Below are positions 63,754 through 64,000 of a stretch of DNA of 64,000 bases, piece after piece. Numbering within the stretch: position 1 is the stretch's first letter; the number at the start of each line of letters is the position of its first letter. The stretch spans positions 1-64,000 of the forward strand of contig JALSHV010000008.1 of assembly GCA_026981975.1 (NCBI GenBank), written 5' to 3'. The notes beneath the pieces are model-generated. The model saw only the letters and a program-made list of their open reading frames with translations. It was not told the origin of the DNA and did not search any database. The DNA is from Aquificaceae bacterium (GTDB lineage Bacteria > Aquificota > Aquificia > Aquificales > Aquificaceae). The position numbers and the translations under genes are program-made.

Positions 63754-64000
63754 ATGGAAATTTATACATGTCCAATGCATTCTGAGGTGAAGAGTAATAA
63801 ACCTGGTAAATGCCCTAAGTGCGGTATGGATTTGGTAAAAAAAGAAGAAAGACATCACCACACACAGCATTATCACGCAAAAGCGTCTCCTTCTCATATT
63901 TCAAAACACGAAAATCATAAAAAAGAAAAGCACGAAGCTCATACACATCACACCGAAGATATAAAGCGGAAAGCAATAGTCTCTTCAATACTGACTGTTC
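63754..64000 (+). CDS. Heavy-metal P-type ATPase, CopB-like (5' part; runs off the window)
   Basis: 82 codons are visible, from ATG 63754 with SD GGAGGAG. The N-terminus EIYTCPMHSEVKSNKPGKCP then KCGMDLV is the heavy-metal-binding (YHS-like) CPxCGM module of copper ATPases. A long His-rich linker (HHHTQHYHAKASPSHISKHE and further His) follows, then KRKAIVSSILTV begins the first membrane helix. It would pump Cu from the cytoplasm. The rest lies beyond the window. Confidence 0.85.
   Translation, partial: MEIYTCPMHSEVKSNKPGKCPKCGMDLVKKEERHHHTQHYHAKASPSHISKHENHKKEKHEAHTHHTEDIKRKAIVSSILTV

Overview
The window comes from a thermophilic member of the Aquificota, most likely an Aquificaceae relative of Aquifex or Hydrogenobacter. 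The reasons are a full-length reverse gyrase, a bacterial Trm1, one MotA with two MotB paralogues, a short MetG lacking its C-terminal tRNA-binding domain, futalosine-pathway MqnC, and a flagellin whose ends look like Aquifex flagellin. The DNA is AT-rich and very dense. No intergenic gap exceeds about 300 bases apart from a decayed transposon. Seven convergent gene pairs overlap tail to tail. No rRNA, CRISPR array or prophage was seen.

Layout. 1-4.1 kb (minus): flagellar stator genes motA-motB-motB, then a MIP18 protein, a V4R protein, bioB and tRNA-Pro. 4.1-14.3 kb: RNase R, a Nudix hydrolase, pheT, 6S RNA with a 5-formyl-THF cyclo-ligase gene, RNase Y, tRNA-Leu, a YmdB-type phosphoesterase and a lytic transglycosylase. 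14.3-22.5 kb: periplasmic rhodanese, two glycosyltransferases, a MoaD-like protein, a Crp/Fnr regulator, TadA, NAD synthetase, a geranylgeranyl-reductase-like flavoprotein and PhoU. 22.6-29 kb: MetG, TldD, ArgB, Pgk, HisB and an orphan ABC permease. 29-35.9 kb: reverse gyrase, a 31-residue membrane peptide, an FMN-binding protein, an internally duplicated membrane protein, tRNA-Leu, Trm1, a cytochrome c and tRNA-Val.

35.9-48.9 kb is mostly one long minus-strand array: an ArsC-like pseudoenzyme, MqnC, four exported or unknown proteins, TyrS, TrmI, a DUF4388-like protein with an MglA-like GTPase, a LapA-LapB fusion, RsfS, a BamD-like lipoprotein and RNase G/E. KdtA and LpxI lie beside it. 50-54.3 kb is the flagellin operon fliC-flaG-fliD-fliS plus a small possible chaperone gene, behind a sigma-28-type promoter. 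It is followed by moeA and a scrambled IS200/IS605-type tnpB relic. 56.3-59.2 kb holds a degenerate PHP-like protein, a GT39 transferase and PlsY. 59.3-64 kb is a copper/heavy-metal handling cluster: TolC, a CusB-like adaptor, DUF411, a Met/His-rich protein, DUF2231, NosL and the start of a P-type ATPase cut by the window edge.

How the parts work together. Much of the window builds a Gram-negative envelope: KDO transfer, LpxI, heptosyltransferase, GT39, LapA/LapB, BamD, PlsY and TolC. A second theme is motility: two stator types, and flagellin with cap and chaperones, probably co-controlled by FliA because the motA and fliC promoters share their geometry. A third is RNA turnover and tRNA modification: RNases R, Y and G/E, Trm1, TrmI, TadA and 6S RNA. 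The parts I find hardest to explain by known systems are the small peptide/FMN-binding/duplicated membrane protein trio at 32.5-34.1 kb, the LapA-LapB fusion beside an MglA-like GTPase, and the efflux cluster that has an adaptor and outer-membrane channel but no visible inner-membrane RND pump.
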